A program made the translations under genes and the position numbers. Of a stretch of DNA of 64,000 bases, positions 33,895 through 43,116 are shown one piece after another. The DNA comes from an uncultured Oscillospiraceae bacterium (GTDB lineage: Bacteria > Bacillota > Clostridia > Oscillospirales > Oscillospiraceae). The stretch's first letter is position 1; the number at the start of each line of letters is the position of its first letter. Below the pieces are notes generated by a model that had not been told where the DNA came from, did not search any database, and was given only the letters and a program-made list of their open reading frames with translations. The stretch is from positions 1 to 64,000 of the forward strand of contig CALXDJ010000001.1 in the NCBI GenBank assembly GCA_944387035.1. Reading direction: 5' to 3'.

Positions 33895-34878
33895 TTAATA
33901 CCTTCCTTGAATGCCCAGATATGCCACCAGGCAGCATACCAGCGTAATGGCGGAAAACACGCCCACCAGTTTGTCTTCACTCCATCCGGACAGCTCCAGG
34001 TGATGGTGCAGAGGCGCCATTTTGAAAAACCGTTTTCCATGTGTCAGCTTGAAATATCCCACCTGGATGATATCGCTGACGGTTTCCGCAATGTAAATAA
34101 TTCCCACTGGGATCAAGATGAGGGGCATATCCATGGCAAAGCCCAGCGCCGCCACAGCACCGCCCAAAAAGAGGCTGCCGGTATCTCCCATAAAGGTCTT
34201 GGCCGGATGGTGATTATAAACGAAAAACGCCGCAAGGCCTCCTGCCAAAGCCGCAGGGAAAAGCGGAAGGGGCGTCAAACGCCACATGCAGGCCACTACC
34301 GTGAAAAATACCATCACCACAAAGGTCACACTGGTGGCCAGGCCGTCAATTCCATCTGTGAGATTCACTGCATTGACGCACCCGACAATGACAAAGGCAG
34401 CAAACACCAGGTACAGCAGCCAATTCACCGTGATTGTGGCATTGATAAAAGGAAAGTAAAGCCGGTTGGTCAAAAGGCCTTCATACCGCATCAGGCACAA
34501 AAATACCACTGCCGCAGCCAACTGCAGCACAAATTTCTGCTTGGCAGTCAACCCCTCATTTTGATGCTGACGTACCTTGCGGTAATCATCCACAAAGCCG
34601 ATCAGGCCAAAAATCAATGCAAAGAGGTAGACATACAGGTGCGTAAATTTTCCATTCAGCATCTGTCCCCAGCCCAGCACGAACACCGTCACACCGGCAC
34701 CGATGATAAACATAATGCCGCCCATGGTGGGAGTTCCCGCTTTCCCGGCGTGCCAGGTGGGACCGTCTTCCCGAATCTCCTGCCCCGCCTTGAGCTTGCG
34801 CAACTCCGGAATCAAAAACCGGCCAATCAGCAGTGTCAGTACAAAACTCACCACCGCGGCCAAAATGGTCGTCTCCAT
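33895..34878 (-). CDS. mraY: Phospho-MurNAc-pentapeptide transferase MraY
   Basis: The 327-residue protein has ten membrane helices, the Asp-rich motif FVDDYRKV, the catalytic segment NLTDGIDGLA, FMGDTGSLFLGG, and the His motif MAPLHHHLELSGW. It transfers phospho-MurNAc-pentapeptide to undecaprenyl phosphate to make lipid I. It lies directly between murE and ftsW, a spot usually shared with murF and murD, both absent here. Confidence 0.95.
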   Translation of the reverse strand: METTILAAVVSFVLTLLIGRFLIPELRKLKAGQEIREDGPTWHAGKAGTPTMGGIMFIIGAGVTVFVLGWGQMLNGKFTHLYVYLFALIFGLIGFVDDYRKVRQHQNEGLTAKQKFVLQLAAAVVFLCLMRYEGLLTNRLYFPFINATITVNWLLYLVFAAFVIVGCVNAVNLTDGIDGLATSVTFVVMVFFTVVACMWRLTPLPLFPAALAGGLAAFFVYNHHPAKTFMGDTGSLFLGGAVAALGFAMDMPLILIPVGIIYIAETVSDIIQVGYFKLTHGKRFFKMAPLHHHLELSGWSEDKLVGVFSAITLVCCLVAYLGIQGRY

Positions 34879-34919
34879 CTCTCTCCCTCTCCTTTTTCTC
34901 TCCCGTTCAAAATCCGCTC

Positions 34920-36371
34920 TTAATGTCCGGCGGCCAGATATTCCGCCACGATCTCCCGCTCATCCAGATGATGCTTGACGTGATGGATCTCCTGATAGGT
35001 CTCATGTCCCTTGCCGCACAGGACAATCACATCGCCGGGCTGTGCGTGGTCCATGCAATAATGGATGGCCTCCACCCGGTTTTCGATCACTTCATAGGGA
35101 GTCTGGGTTCCTGCCAGACCCGGCAGAATGTCGGCAATGATCGCCGCGGGTTCTTCCGTTCGGGGATTGTCGGACGTTACCACCACAAAATCAGCAATCC
35201 GGGCGGCAATGGCCCCCATCTTGGGACGCTTGGTCTTATCCCGGTCACCGCCGCAGCCAAACACCGCTACGGTCCGTCCTTTGGCAAATCCCTTTACGGA
35301 GGTGAGCACATTCTCCAACCCATCGGGACTGTGCGCATAATCAATGAGGATGGTATAGTCCTTTCCCGGCGTGGGAACCACTTCCACCCGTCCTTTGACA
35401 TGGGGCACGCCCGCCAGCACCCGGGCGCTCTGTTCCAGCGAAATTCCCAGCGCCGCCGCCGCTCCCAGGACCCCCAGGGTATTATACACCATGAATCCGC
35501 CGGGAATATTGACCCGCACCGGAACCTGGGCATCCTTGGTAACAGCGGTGAACGCCACATGATCCGCCGCCAGGGAAACCGCCTCAGCCCGCAGATCCGC
35601 CGCCGGTGTCTTGCAGCCGTAGAGCAGACGCCGGCAGGTCGCCTGCCGCAGCAGCCGCTCCGTCCAGGGATCGTCGGCATTGCACACACCCGTGTCGCAA
35701 TTGGAAAACAGCAGGGCCTTGGCGTCACAGTAGGCTTCCATGGTCTTATGGAAATCCAGATGATCCTGCGTGAGGTTGGTGAAAATGCCCACAGCGTAGT
35801 GCACACCGTATACCCGGTCCAACGCCAGAGCATGGGAAGAGACCTCCATCACCACATGGGTACATCCTTCCTCCCGCATCCGGGCAAACAGGCGCTGGAG
35901 CTCAAAGGACTCCGGCGTGGTGCGCTCCGTGGGCAGCACCTCCTGGCCGATCATATTCTGATTCGTGCCGATCAGACCCACTTTTGCACCCGCAGCCTGC
36001 TCCAAAATCGCCTTGAGCAGATAGGTGGAGCTGGTCTTTCCGTTGGTTCCCGTCACCGCCACCATGGTCATGCTCCGGGCGGGATGGCCGAAGAAGTTGG
36101 CCCCCACCACAGCCAGAGCCCGGCGGGAATCGGCCACTTGTACATACGGAATCCCTGCTGCAGGAACCTTCTGGCACAGCACTGCCGCCGCGCCCGCAGC
36201 CATGGCCTGCGGAATAAAGGCGTGACCGTCCGCAGCAAATCCAGTCATGGCAACAAACAGATCCCCCGGCTGCACGGCCCGGGAGTCATAGCACACTCCC
36301 GGAATCTCCTGCTCCAGATCCGCCGTGGCAGAAAGCACCGGAATATCCGCAAGTAATTCTTTTAATTTCAT
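34920..36371 (-). CDS. murE: UDP-MurNAc-tripeptide synthetase MurE (meso-DAP type)
   Basis: The 483-residue ligase has the ATP loop VTGTNGKTSSTYLLKAIL, the segment HVVMEVSSHALALDRV, and the amino-acid recognition motif DNPRTEEP, whose DNPR sequence marks meso-diaminopimelate specificity. It adds DAP to UDP-MurNAc-Ala-Glu. A possible TATAAT lies at 36422-36427 upstream, without a clear -35. The start follows AAAAGGGG. Confidence 0.94.
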   Translation of the reverse strand: MKLKELLADIPVLSATADLEQEIPGVCYDSRAVQPGDLFVAMTGFAADGHAFIPQAMAAGAAAVLCQKVPAAGIPYVQVADSRRALAVVGANFFGHPARSMTMVAVTGTNGKTSSTYLLKAILEQAAGAKVGLIGTNQNMIGQEVLPTERTTPESFELQRLFARMREEGCTHVVMEVSSHALALDRVYGVHYAVGIFTNLTQDHLDFHKTMEAYCDAKALLFSNCDTGVCNADDPWTERLLRQATCRRLLYGCKTPAADLRAEAVSLAADHVAFTAVTKDAQVPVRVNIPGGFMVYNTLGVLGAAAALGISLEQSARVLAGVPHVKGRVEVVPTPGKDYTILIDYAHSPDGLENVLTSVKGFAKGRTVAVFGCGGDRDKTKRPKMGAIAARIADFVVVTSDNPRTEEPAAIIADILPGLAGTQTPYEVIENRVEAIHYCMDHAQPGDVIVLCGKGHETYQEIHHVKHHLDEREIVAEYLAAGH

Positions 36372-36486
36372 ATGTGCGCGCCCCTTTTCATGTGTTCGGC
36401 ATGGTATCCATGCCCAGCCTTATTATAGGCACGTCAAAACGCCGTGTATACGGAGAATCGTGTCGAAAAAAACGCAAAAAGTGCTC

Positions 36487-38910
36487 TCAGTCCAACACGG
36501 AACTGTCACCAAACTGAACGGTGACCACTTCACCGGCAGCCAGCTGTGTTCCGGCCGCCTGCGACTGGGAAATGGCATAGACATTGCCCGAAGAAGAGCT
36601 GGTTGCGCCTGCCACCTTCATAATCAATCCTGCATTGGTCAACATGCGGTTGGCCTCCGAAGCAGTTTTCCCCACCACATTGGGCACGGTACAGAGGGTA
36701 TCGGGTTTTTCCTCGCCCAAATAGAGCACGATGGTGGCGTTGTTGGGTACAATGGCGCCGCCCGCAGGCGTCTGATCGGTCACAGTCTCCCCATTTCCCA
36801 CGGTACGGTAGGCAAATCCCGCACTGTCCATTTTGGCCTTGGCATCCGCAGCAGACATTCCCACCACATTGGGCACCGCCGCATCGGCTCCCACCAGTTC
36901 CTCGGCGGAGTAATCCGGCTCGATGCCCAGGTGGGGCAGGATTTCACTCATGATCTGGCTGGCGGTGGGTGCCACCATGTTGCCGCCAGAGACGTAGACG
37001 CCGGTATTCCGGCTGGGCGTATCCATCGTCAGCAGCATGATGTACTGCGGATCGTCCGCCGGAGCAAAGCACATGAAGGACACCACAACATCGCCGGTGC
37101 CGGTCTTATCTGCCGTACCGGTTTTACCGCCGATCCGGTAGCCCACTACCTGGCCGTTCTTGCCGGTACCGCTGGCCACCACATACTCCAGGCATTGGCG
37201 CACAATGGCAGACGTCTCCTCGCTGATCACCTGGCGCACAGGGGTCACCTCATGCTGCGCAATGATATTGCCCTCATCATCCAAAACCTGATCCACCACA
37301 TAGGGGGTATAGAGGTAGCCGCCGTTGATACAGGCCGCCTGTGCCCGAATCAGCGCCAGGGGTGTGACGGTAAAGGTCTGACCGAAGGAGTAAGACGCCA
37401 GAGACACCACGTTGGAATTAAAGCTCTCCTCGCTGGCAAACAAACCGGTCACTTCACCGATCATATCCACACCGGTCTTTTCCATCAGGCCGAAAGCCTG
37501 GAGGTACTCATAATACTTCTCGGTGCCGATTTTCAAACCCATGGTGATAAATGCCGGGTTGCAGGAATTGCCCACCGCCTGCTGCAAAGACTGCACACCA
37601 TGTCCGGCACGCTTGGAGCAGTTAATGGGCTTACTCCAGCCCGGCACAGAGATGGAACCGTTGCAGGTGAAGGAGGTATTCAGATTGACCAATCCTTCTT
37701 CCAACGCCGCAGCCAGGGTAATGGGCTTGAAGGTAGAACCCGGTTCATAGGTGGAGTCGATGCACTTGTTGCGCCACTGGCTCTGCATCACCTCACTGGT
37801 GACCTTGGAGACCGCCGCTTCGTAGTCCTCTTCCGTGGCATAACTGGAGCGGTTCTTGGCCAGATCCGCCAGCTTCTCATCCAGCTGCTTCTGAAGCGTT
37901 TCATCATAGATGCTGCCATAATCCTGAAGGTCATAATTGGGATAGGACGCCATGGCAATAATGGCCCCGGTATTGACATCCATGACGATACCGGTCCCGC
38001 CGTTTTTGGCATCAAACTTATCCAGCATGCTCTCCATATTCTTTTCCAGAGAGTGCTGTACCGTGGCGTCCAGAGTCAGAACCAGGCTGTTGCCGTTTTC
38101 CGCATCATAATACTGCTCATATTGATACAGCAGGTCTGTATTTTTGGCATTCTTGGCTGTCACCGTCAGGCCGGAGGTTCCCTCCAGCTGGCTTTCGTAC
38201 TTGGCCTCCAGGCCCACGCCGCCCTGATTCTCCGCGTTCACAAATCCAATGACATTGGAGGCCAAAGAACCATAGGGATAGTACCGCTTGGAGTCCGGTT
38301 CCATATATACGCCCCGCAGCTTGACCTCTTGCCCCTCCGGCACCGCATTTCCTTCGTCATCAATCTGACCGTTGATAAATTTGCGCACCTCATCCGCGGT
38401 GGTCTGCTCGGCCCGAAGCTTGATAATCTCGTATTGGGAATAGGTCTTCTCCATTTTTTTCAGGATCGTACCCTCATCCACTCCCAGAATCCGGCTCAGT
38501 CCTCTGGCAATATAGGCTTCATCCCGAAGTTCCGGAGCCGCATAGGAAGTGCCGTTTTCTGCCGCCTCGGCCTGGGCCTCAGCCTGTTTGGTTTCCTGCG
38601 AGGCAACATATTCCTCAATTTCCTTAGGTGAAATGAATACAGTCTCCGCTGTGGCGGACAGCGCCAATGGCGTAAGGTTTCGGTCGTAAATGGTTCCGCG
38701 GGAGGCTGTGATGACGGTGCTGCGGGTCTGCTGGGAAACCGCCTGCTCCTGCAGGTCCTCATGCTGGCGGATCTGCAGGTCATAGAGCTTCCAGAACAGC
38801 GCCACAAAGGTACACACCCCCAGCAGAACCATCACCAGCACGGTTCTGCTGCGGATCACCTGGTTGGCCCGGCGGGCCGCGTCACTTTTTCTGCGGGGAT
38901 TGATTGCCAT
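36487..38910 (-). CDS. Class B penicillin-binding protein with PASTA domains (FtsI/SpoVD-like)
   Basis: The 807-residue protein has an N-terminal membrane anchor (about 22-41), a PBP dimer domain with SRGTIYDRNLTPLA, a transpeptidase domain with Ser392 in GSTFKPIT, the Ser449-Cys-Asn451 triad (SCN) and Lys596-Thr-Gly in GGKTGTADK, then two PASTA domains (about 676-735 and 743-803). It cross-links septal peptidoglycan with FtsW. In the dcw position it could be the vegetative FtsI or the sporulation SpoVD; the PASTA pair is found in both. A residue block of about 30, rich in Glu, Ala and Gln (102-125), is an insert in the dimer domain. Confidence 0.92.
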   Translation of the reverse strand: MAINPRRKSDAARRANQVIRSRTVLVMVLLGVCTFVALFWKLYDLQIRQHEDLQEQAVSQQTRSTVITASRGTIYDRNLTPLALSATAETVFISPKEIEEYVASQETKQAEAQAEAAENGTSYAAPELRDEAYIARGLSRILGVDEGTILKKMEKTYSQYEIIKLRAEQTTADEVRKFINGQIDDEGNAVPEGQEVKLRGVYMEPDSKRYYPYGSLASNVIGFVNAENQGGVGLEAKYESQLEGTSGLTVTAKNAKNTDLLYQYEQYYDAENGNSLVLTLDATVQHSLEKNMESMLDKFDAKNGGTGIVMDVNTGAIIAMASYPNYDLQDYGSIYDETLQKQLDEKLADLAKNRSSYATEEDYEAAVSKVTSEVMQSQWRNKCIDSTYEPGSTFKPITLAAALEEGLVNLNTSFTCNGSISVPGWSKPINCSKRAGHGVQSLQQAVGNSCNPAFITMGLKIGTEKYYEYLQAFGLMEKTGVDMIGEVTGLFASEESFNSNVVSLASYSFGQTFTVTPLALIRAQAACINGGYLYTPYVVDQVLDDEGNIIAQHEVTPVRQVISEETSAIVRQCLEYVVASGTGKNGQVVGYRIGGKTGTADKTGTGDVVVSFMCFAPADDPQYIMLLTMDTPSRNTGVYVSGGNMVAPTASQIMSEILPHLGIEPDYSAEELVGADAAVPNVVGMSAADAKAKMDSAGFAYRTVGNGETVTDQTPAGGAIVPNNATIVLYLGEEKPDTLCTVPNVVGKTASEANRMLTNAGLIMKVAGATSSSSGNVYAISQSQAAGTQLAAGEVVTVQFGDSSVLD

Positions 38911-38966
38911 GGTATGCGTTCTCCTTTCGGGCTGCGGCCCGGTCCCTGGTTTGCTCTACCGAAACG

Positions 38967-38996
38967 GGGGAGCAAGAAGGTATCTTCTTACTCCCC
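38967..38996 (-). other. Hairpin between ftsL and the PBP gene
   Basis: The 13-bp imperfect stem of GGGGAGCAAGAAG with its complement has no T run. A TATAAT (39012-39017) lies just before it on the minus strand but lacks a recognisable -35. It may balance expression of FtsL and the PBP. Confidence 0.4.
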
Positions 38997-39026
38997 GCGT
39001 TCGTCCATTTCATTATAGTGCGATGG

Positions 39027-39587
39027 TCAGTCGAAATATTCCACCACCGCATAGACTCCGTGGCTCACAGATGCCAGCAGGCGGCTGAGCACGCTGGGTT
39101 CCTCTTCCTGATAAACCACAGCGCTGTCTCCATCGCTCAGATCAATGTAGAAAACCTGACTGCTGCTGGGCTTGGCCATACCGGCGGCTTCTGCCGCCTC
39201 TTTCACGGAGGCCAGGTCAAACATCTGCTCATACTGCGTGGTCAGCGTCACGTTTTCCGCCTCCAGTGCCGTGAGCTCACTTTGCAGTTCCACGGTTCCG
39301 GCAGAAAGCACCATCAGCTGAATATAGCTCATCAAAACCAGTATGGATAGAGCGATCACGGTTCCAAAGCCCACCACGGTGACAGCTGACACCTTCTGGG
39401 CCTGCCGAACCTGCACCTTGGCAACTCTGCGGACCTTGGGCTGCTCCCGGACCTGCTCTCTGTGCCGGGGCATTTCCCCCGCATGGCTCAGCTCCCGTTC
39501 CCGAAGCTCCCGATCCAAATCATACGCCAAACTGCCGCTGACGGCACGACCGCTGTAATAGCGCAGTTCCCCCACTGCAGATGCCAC
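39027..39587 (-). CDS. ftsL: Cell division protein FtsL-like
   Basis: The 186-residue single-pass protein has a basic cytoplasmic part (QVREQPKVRRVAKVQVRQAQK), a membrane helix at about residues 67-92, and then a short leucine-zipper coiled coil (LQSELTALEAENVTLTTQYEQM), the FtsL signature. The start is a GTG at 39587, nine bases after GGAGGAGG; an upstream GTG lies before that site. FtsL with FtsQ activates FtsW and the PBP. The identification rests on topology and position, because FtsL sequences are poorly conserved. Confidence 0.8.
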   Translation of the reverse strand: MASAVGELRYYSGRAVSGSLAYDLDRELRERELSHAGEMPRHREQVREQPKVRRVAKVQVRQAQKVSAVTVVGFGTVIALSILVLMSYIQLMVLSAGTVELQSELTALEAENVTLTTQYEQMFDLASVKEAAEAAGMAKPSSSQVFYIDLSDGDSAVVYQEEEPSVLSRLLASVSHGVYAVVEYFD

Positions 39588-39625
39588 GATCGAACTCCTC
39601 CTCCCACACACTCCAAATCTTCGTC

Positions 39626-39645
39626 AAAAGGGACTTGTCCCTTTT
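39626..39645 (-). terminator. Weak terminator-like hairpin between rsmH and ftsL
   Basis: AAAAGGGA / TCCCTTTT, an 8-bp stem with a 4-base loop whose 3' arm ends in T's. It is probably a leaky attenuator within the cluster. Confidence 0.45.
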
Positions 39646-39649
39646 TCAT

Positions 39650-40594
39650 TCATTCGTCTGCGCCGCACTTCTCCGCAATCCGGAGCTTGGCGCTTCTGGC
39701 CCGGGGATTTTCCTCCAGCTCCGTCTCTCCGGGGACAACGGGCTTGCGGGTCAGAATCCGGATCTTAGGCTTCTTCCCGCACACGCACACCGGGAACTCC
39801 GGCGGGCAGGTACATCCCCGGGACAGATCCTGCATCGTCCGCTTGACAATGCGGTCTTCCAGAGAATGAAAGGTGATCACTGCCAGACGGCCTCCGGGAT
39901 TCAACCCATCCACCGCCGCCCGAAGCATGGGGCTCAGGGCCTCCAATTCTCCGTTGACAGCAATCCGAATCGCCTGGAAACTGCGTTTGGCGGGATGCTG
40001 CTTTTCGCGCAGCGCCGCCGGGGGCATGGCACTCCGAATGATCTCCACCAGTTCCAGAGTGGTTGCAACCGGAGCAGTTTCCCGGGCCCGGACAATCGCC
40101 CGGGCAATCGCAGGCGCATAGCGCTCCTCACCATATTCGTACAGAATCCGCCGCAGCTCTTCGCCGCTCCAAGTGTTCACCACTTCATAGGCCGTCAGCG
40201 GAGAATCCTTGTCCATCCGCATGTCCAGCGGCGCATCCTGCATGTAGGAAAATCCACGGGACGCATCATCCAGCTGGGGCGAGGAAACTCCCAGATCAAA
40301 CAGCATCCCATCGGCGCCGGCGACGCCTGCCTCCCGCAGGACGTCGCCCAGCTCCGCAAAGTTCCGGTGGACCAGCGTGACATGGTCCATCCATGGGGCC
40401 AGGCGCTCCTTTGCCGCGTCTATGGCCGCCATGTCCCGGTCGATACAGATGAGCCGGCCGGTTGTAAGCCTTTGGGCGATCTCTCTGGAGTGCCCTGCCC
40501 TGCCCAGTGTACCGTCAATATACACCCCGTCGGGGCGGATATTCAAAGCTGCAATGGATTCGTGCAGCAGTACCGATTTATGTTGAAATTCCAC
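39650..40594 (-). CDS. rsmH: 16S rRNA (cytosine1402-N4)-methyltransferase RsmH (MraW)
   Basis: The 314-residue protein begins at a GTG (40594), with FQHKSVLLHESI and the SAM motif GVYIDGTLGRAGHS, followed by LFDLGVSSPQLDDASRGFSY, KRSFQAIRIAVN and AVITFHSLEDRIVK. It methylates N4 of C1402 in the 30S decoding centre. The ribosome site GGGGGTGAG is inside the end of mraZ, so translation is coupled. The Cys-rich piece CTCPPEFPVCVCG is typical of the family. Confidence 0.94.
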   Translation of the reverse strand: MEFQHKSVLLHESIAALNIRPDGVYIDGTLGRAGHSREIAQRLTTGRLICIDRDMAAIDAAKERLAPWMDHVTLVHRNFAELGDVLREAGVAGADGMLFDLGVSSPQLDDASRGFSYMQDAPLDMRMDKDSPLTAYEVVNTWSGEELRRILYEYGEERYAPAIARAIVRARETAPVATTLELVEIIRSAMPPAALREKQHPAKRSFQAIRIAVNGELEALSPMLRAAVDGLNPGGRLAVITFHSLEDRIVKRTMQDLSRGCTCPPEFPVCVCGKKPKIRILTRKPVVPGETELEENPRARSAKLRIAEKCGADE

Positions 40595-40598
40595 CGAC

Positions 40599-41042
40599 TC
40601 ACCCCCGGTTTCTGCGAGCCCGGGCGAGAGCGTCCATCGCCGCAGCCATGTCGTCGCTCTCCAGCATCCGCTGTTCGCGCTCGGTCCAGGTCTTCTCGTC
40701 CCAGATCTCGGCAAAGGAGTTGAGTCCCACAATGGTGGCCGTCTTTTTCAATCCCGCGTGGGCGCGAAGATTGGCGGGGATCAGCACCCGCCCCTGAGCA
40801 TCCGGCTCGCACTCCACTGCATTGGCATAGAGCAGCGTCAAGGCGCGGGCCTCCGAATAGCTCAGCTCGTCCATTTCCTCAGACATCTGCTCCCACTTGG
40901 CCTGGGGGTAGATGGTCAGGCAATGTTCGGCACCAATGGTAATGTAAAAGGTGTCACCCAGAGCCTCCCGCATGGCAGAGGGAATCACAAGCCGGCCCTT
41001 GGAATCAATGCTGTTATTGGACTTTCCCAACAGCCGAGCCAT
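40599..41042 (-). CDS. mraZ: Transcriptional regulator MraZ
   Basis: The 147-residue protein has two SpoVT/AbrB-like half domains: [19 protein letters not shown] and [19 protein letters not shown]. MraZ binds repeats in its own promoter and represses the dcw cluster, and such repeats are visible at 41111-41126. The start at 41042 follows AAAAGGGGGG. It is the first gene of the cluster. Confidence 0.95.
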   Translation of the reverse strand: MARLLGKSNNSIDSKGRLVIPSAMREALGDTFYITIGAEHCLTIYPQAKWEQMSEEMDELSYSEARALTLLYANAVECEPDAQGRVLIPANLRAHAGLKKTATIVGLNSFAEIWDEKTWTEREQRMLESDDMAAAMDALARARRNRG

Positions 41043-41110
41043 ATGTGCGCCCCCCTTTTCCCCGTTTTTTGGGTTCCACTGGGGTTTGTTTGGCACATGA
41101 TGCACCTTTT

Positions 41111-41165
41111 ACCCACTTTTCCCCACCATTGACTTGAGTATACGAAAATCCGTTTCGAATTGCAA
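41111..41165 (-). promoter_or_regulatory. mraZ promoter with MraZ box
   Basis: On the minus strand, TTGCAA (41160-41165), a 17-bp spacer and TATACT (41137-41142) form the promoter. Two repeats GTGGGG-AAAA and GTGGGT-AAAA (41121-41126 and 41111-41116) lie 10 bp apart just after the expected start, as in MraZ operators. The 41166-41278 stretch upstream holds nothing I can identify. Confidence 0.75.
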
Positions 41166-41278
41166 GGCTTTTTTTTGGACAAGAAACCCGCAAAAATGGC
41201 CCAAAATCAGCAAAAACCATCAGAAATGCTTCAATTGAAACGTGTGTTCGATTCTTTTTCCTTTGGTTGACGTAAAAC

Positions 41279-41324
41279 AAAAGGCGTCTGTCAACACAAC
41301 ATCTTGTGTCGGCAGACGCCTTTT
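41279..41324 (-). terminator. Terminator of the rsmD-coaD operon
   Basis: AAAAGGCGTCTG / CAGACGCCTTTT, a 12-bp stem with a further inner dyad, is followed on the minus strand by TTGTTTTAC. It separates this operon from the mraZ promoter. Confidence 0.82.
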
Positions 41325-41422
41325 ATCATCTTTTCCACAATATCCAGCTGTTTCCGAAAAAGTTCCCAGAACTTATTCGGCGTTTTTCACAATTTTATCA
41401 GATTACCGTCGACTGGAGGTTT

Positions 41423-41950
41423 TTACTCCGAATCGCCGCCGTTTTCCACATCCATCTTTCCGTCCAGACGATCCCTCTGCTCCTGCATTTTGGCACTGGA
41501 AACCGTCCGGAAACGCACCCGGGACTGCTTCACTTCATCCAGTGCGGCCTGGACCGCCTCTTCCGTACGTCCCAGGGCGTCCTCAGCGTATTCATTGGCC
41601 ACTTGGTAGAGCTTGCGGGCCCGTTCTTCTGCCTGCGCCACGATTTGCCGCGCTTTTTCCTTGGCGGCATACAGCACTTCGCTGTCGGAAACCTTGGTTT
41701 TAGCCTCCAGCTCCGCCTGGCGCATCATGCGGTCCACATCCCGCTTTGCATCGTCCACGAATTTCTCCCGGGCGGCAAGCAGCTCCTGGGCGCGCTTGAT
41801 TTCCACCGGCAGCTGCGCACGCAGCTCATCCAGCAGGTCCAGCATTTCATCCCGATCCACCATGCTCATATTCGGCTTGAGCGCAGGGGACTTGGCATCC
41901 TCGATCCGCTCATATAACATATCGATCAAACGGTTGGTATCGTTGGCCAT
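41423..41950 (-). CDS. Coiled-coil protein, DivIVA/ATP-synthase-b-like
   Basis: The 175-residue protein is almost all charged helix: DEMLDLLDELRAQLPVEIKRAQELL, then DVDRMMRQAELEAKTKV and KARQIVAQAEERARKLYQ. The pattern of Ala, Glu, Arg and Gln heptads recalls DivIVA tails or the b subunit of ATP synthase. It has no membrane segment. The role is unknown; such genes follow coaD in related Clostridia as far as I recall, and a part in cell-pole or division organisation is only a guess. It starts one base after the coaD stop codon, so it is in the operon. Confidence 0.72.
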   Translation of the reverse strand: MANDTNRLIDMLYERIEDAKSPALKPNMSMVDRDEMLDLLDELRAQLPVEIKRAQELLAAREKFVDDAKRDVDRMMRQAELEAKTKVSDSEVLYAAKEKARQIVAQAEERARKLYQVANEYAEDALGRTEEAVQAALDEVKQSRVRFRTVSSAKMQEQRDRLDGKMDVENGGDSE

Positions 41951-41951
41951 A

Positions 41952-42446
41952 TTACTCTTCCTTCCTTTTTTGCGTCATTTCCCGCACCATGGGAATAATC
42001 TCGGCGGGCAAGTATTTCTCCAACGGCTGGTGGTAGCGGATCATCTCCCGGGCCATGGAGGAGCTGAAATGCTGGTACGCCGGGCTGGCAGGCAGAAACA
42101 ATGTCTCCAGTTCCGGATAGATGCCCCGGTTAATCAGGGCCATCTGGTACTCCACATCGAAGTCCGTCACGTTGCGCACGCCCCGCACAATCACGCCTGC
42201 CCCATGGGCCACGGCAAAATCAGCCAGCAGTCCGGGCCAAAGCTCCGCTTCCACATTTTCCAGCGGGGCTACAGCAGCCCGCACCAGCTGAAGCTTTTGC
42301 TCCGGCGTAAACATCTGATTTCTTTTTTCCGCATTGGGGCTGACGCATACCCACACCCGATCGAAACAGGCGGCGGAGCGTTGGATAATGTCCAGGTGGC
42401 CCAGGGTAATGGGATCAAAACTGCCGGAGCAGATGGCTGTTTTCAT
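41952..42446 (-). CDS. coaD: Phosphopantetheine adenylyltransferase CoaD
   Basis: The 164-residue enzyme begins MKTAICSGSFDPITLGHLDII, with the nucleotidyltransferase TxGH motif (TLGH). It also has RGVRNVTDFDVEYQMALINR and LPASPAYQHFSSSMAREMI. It joins ATP and 4'-phosphopantetheine to make dephospho-CoA. Its ATG overlaps the rsmD stop codon, the usual pairing of these genes in Bacillota. Confidence 0.95.
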   Translation of the reverse strand: MKTAICSGSFDPITLGHLDIIQRSAACFDRVWVCVSPNAEKRNQMFTPEQKLQLVRAAVAPLENVEAELWPGLLADFAVAHGAGVIVRGVRNVTDFDVEYQMALINRGIYPELETLFLPASPAYQHFSSSMAREMIRYHQPLEKYLPAEIIPMVREMTQKRKEE

Positions 42447-43015
42447 GAGCGTTGTTCCTCGTTCTCTTGGTTTGCGCCGCGGTGGTAGACGCTCAATCCG
42501 ATCTTTCCGTAGCGGTAGACCCGGTGCAGGCGGTACGGCGGCGCCAGAACCGGCAGAACATGGTCTGCCGGATGTTCCGCAACAATTATACCATGGGGAG
42601 AGAGAATGTCAATTCTAGCAATCTCTTCCAGCGCCGTCTCCAGCAGCCCGGAAGCATAGGGCGGATCCAGGAAAATGAGGTCAAACCGCTGCTTTGCTGT
42701 GCGCAGATATTCCATGGCGTCTCCGGCAATGACCCGGGCCCCCGCTTCCAGATTGGTTACCCGCAGATTTTCCCGGATCAGCCGCACCGCATCTCCCCGC
42801 CGATCCACAAAGGTGACCTCTGCCGCGCCCCGGCTGAGGCACTCGATCCCCAGCTGGCCGGTTCCGGCAAACAGGTCCAGTACGCGCCGGCCTTCAATGT
42901 CAAATTGAAGAATGCTGAACATTCCCTCTTTCACCCGGTCGGTGGTGGGACGGGTCTCCATCCCCTCCAGCTCCCGGAGGCGGCGTCCCCGTGCCGAGCC
43001 TGTAATCACACGCAT
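42443..43015 (-). CDS. rsmD: 16S rRNA (guanine966-N2)-methyltransferase RsmD
   Basis: The 190-residue protein begins MRVITGSARGRRL, then has TRPTTDRVKEGMFSIL, the SAM site VLDLFAGTGQLGIECLSRGA, and the catalytic LDPPYASG. It methylates G966 of 16S rRNA. The start at 43015 follows CAAGGAGAGG. It is the first gene of a three-gene operon with coaD and the coiled-coil gene. Confidence 0.94.
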   Translation of the reverse strand: MRVITGSARGRRLRELEGMETRPTTDRVKEGMFSILQFDIEGRRVLDLFAGTGQLGIECLSRGAAEVTFVDRRGDAVRLIRENLRVTNLEAGARVIAGDAMEYLRTAKQRFDLIFLDPPYASGLLETALEEIARIDILSPHGIIVAEHPADHVLPVLAPPYRLHRVYRYGKIGLSVYHRGANQENEEQRS

Positions 43016-43116
43016 AGTGTCCTCTCCTTGTATCCACACGAAATTTCAGTTTATTTTACGGCAAAAGCGCCCGCTTTTCAATACCTTCCTGCCAGATCCC
43101 GTCTCTTTTTTAGGAC

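Noticed and set aside
32854-34923. A 689-codon plus-strand frame over ftsW and mraY
   Set aside because: Shadow of the minus-strand division genes; no start site or family pattern.
36422-36427. TATAAT upstream of murE as a full promoter
   Set aside because: No acceptable -35 at 16-18 bp, so it is mentioned only in the murE entry.
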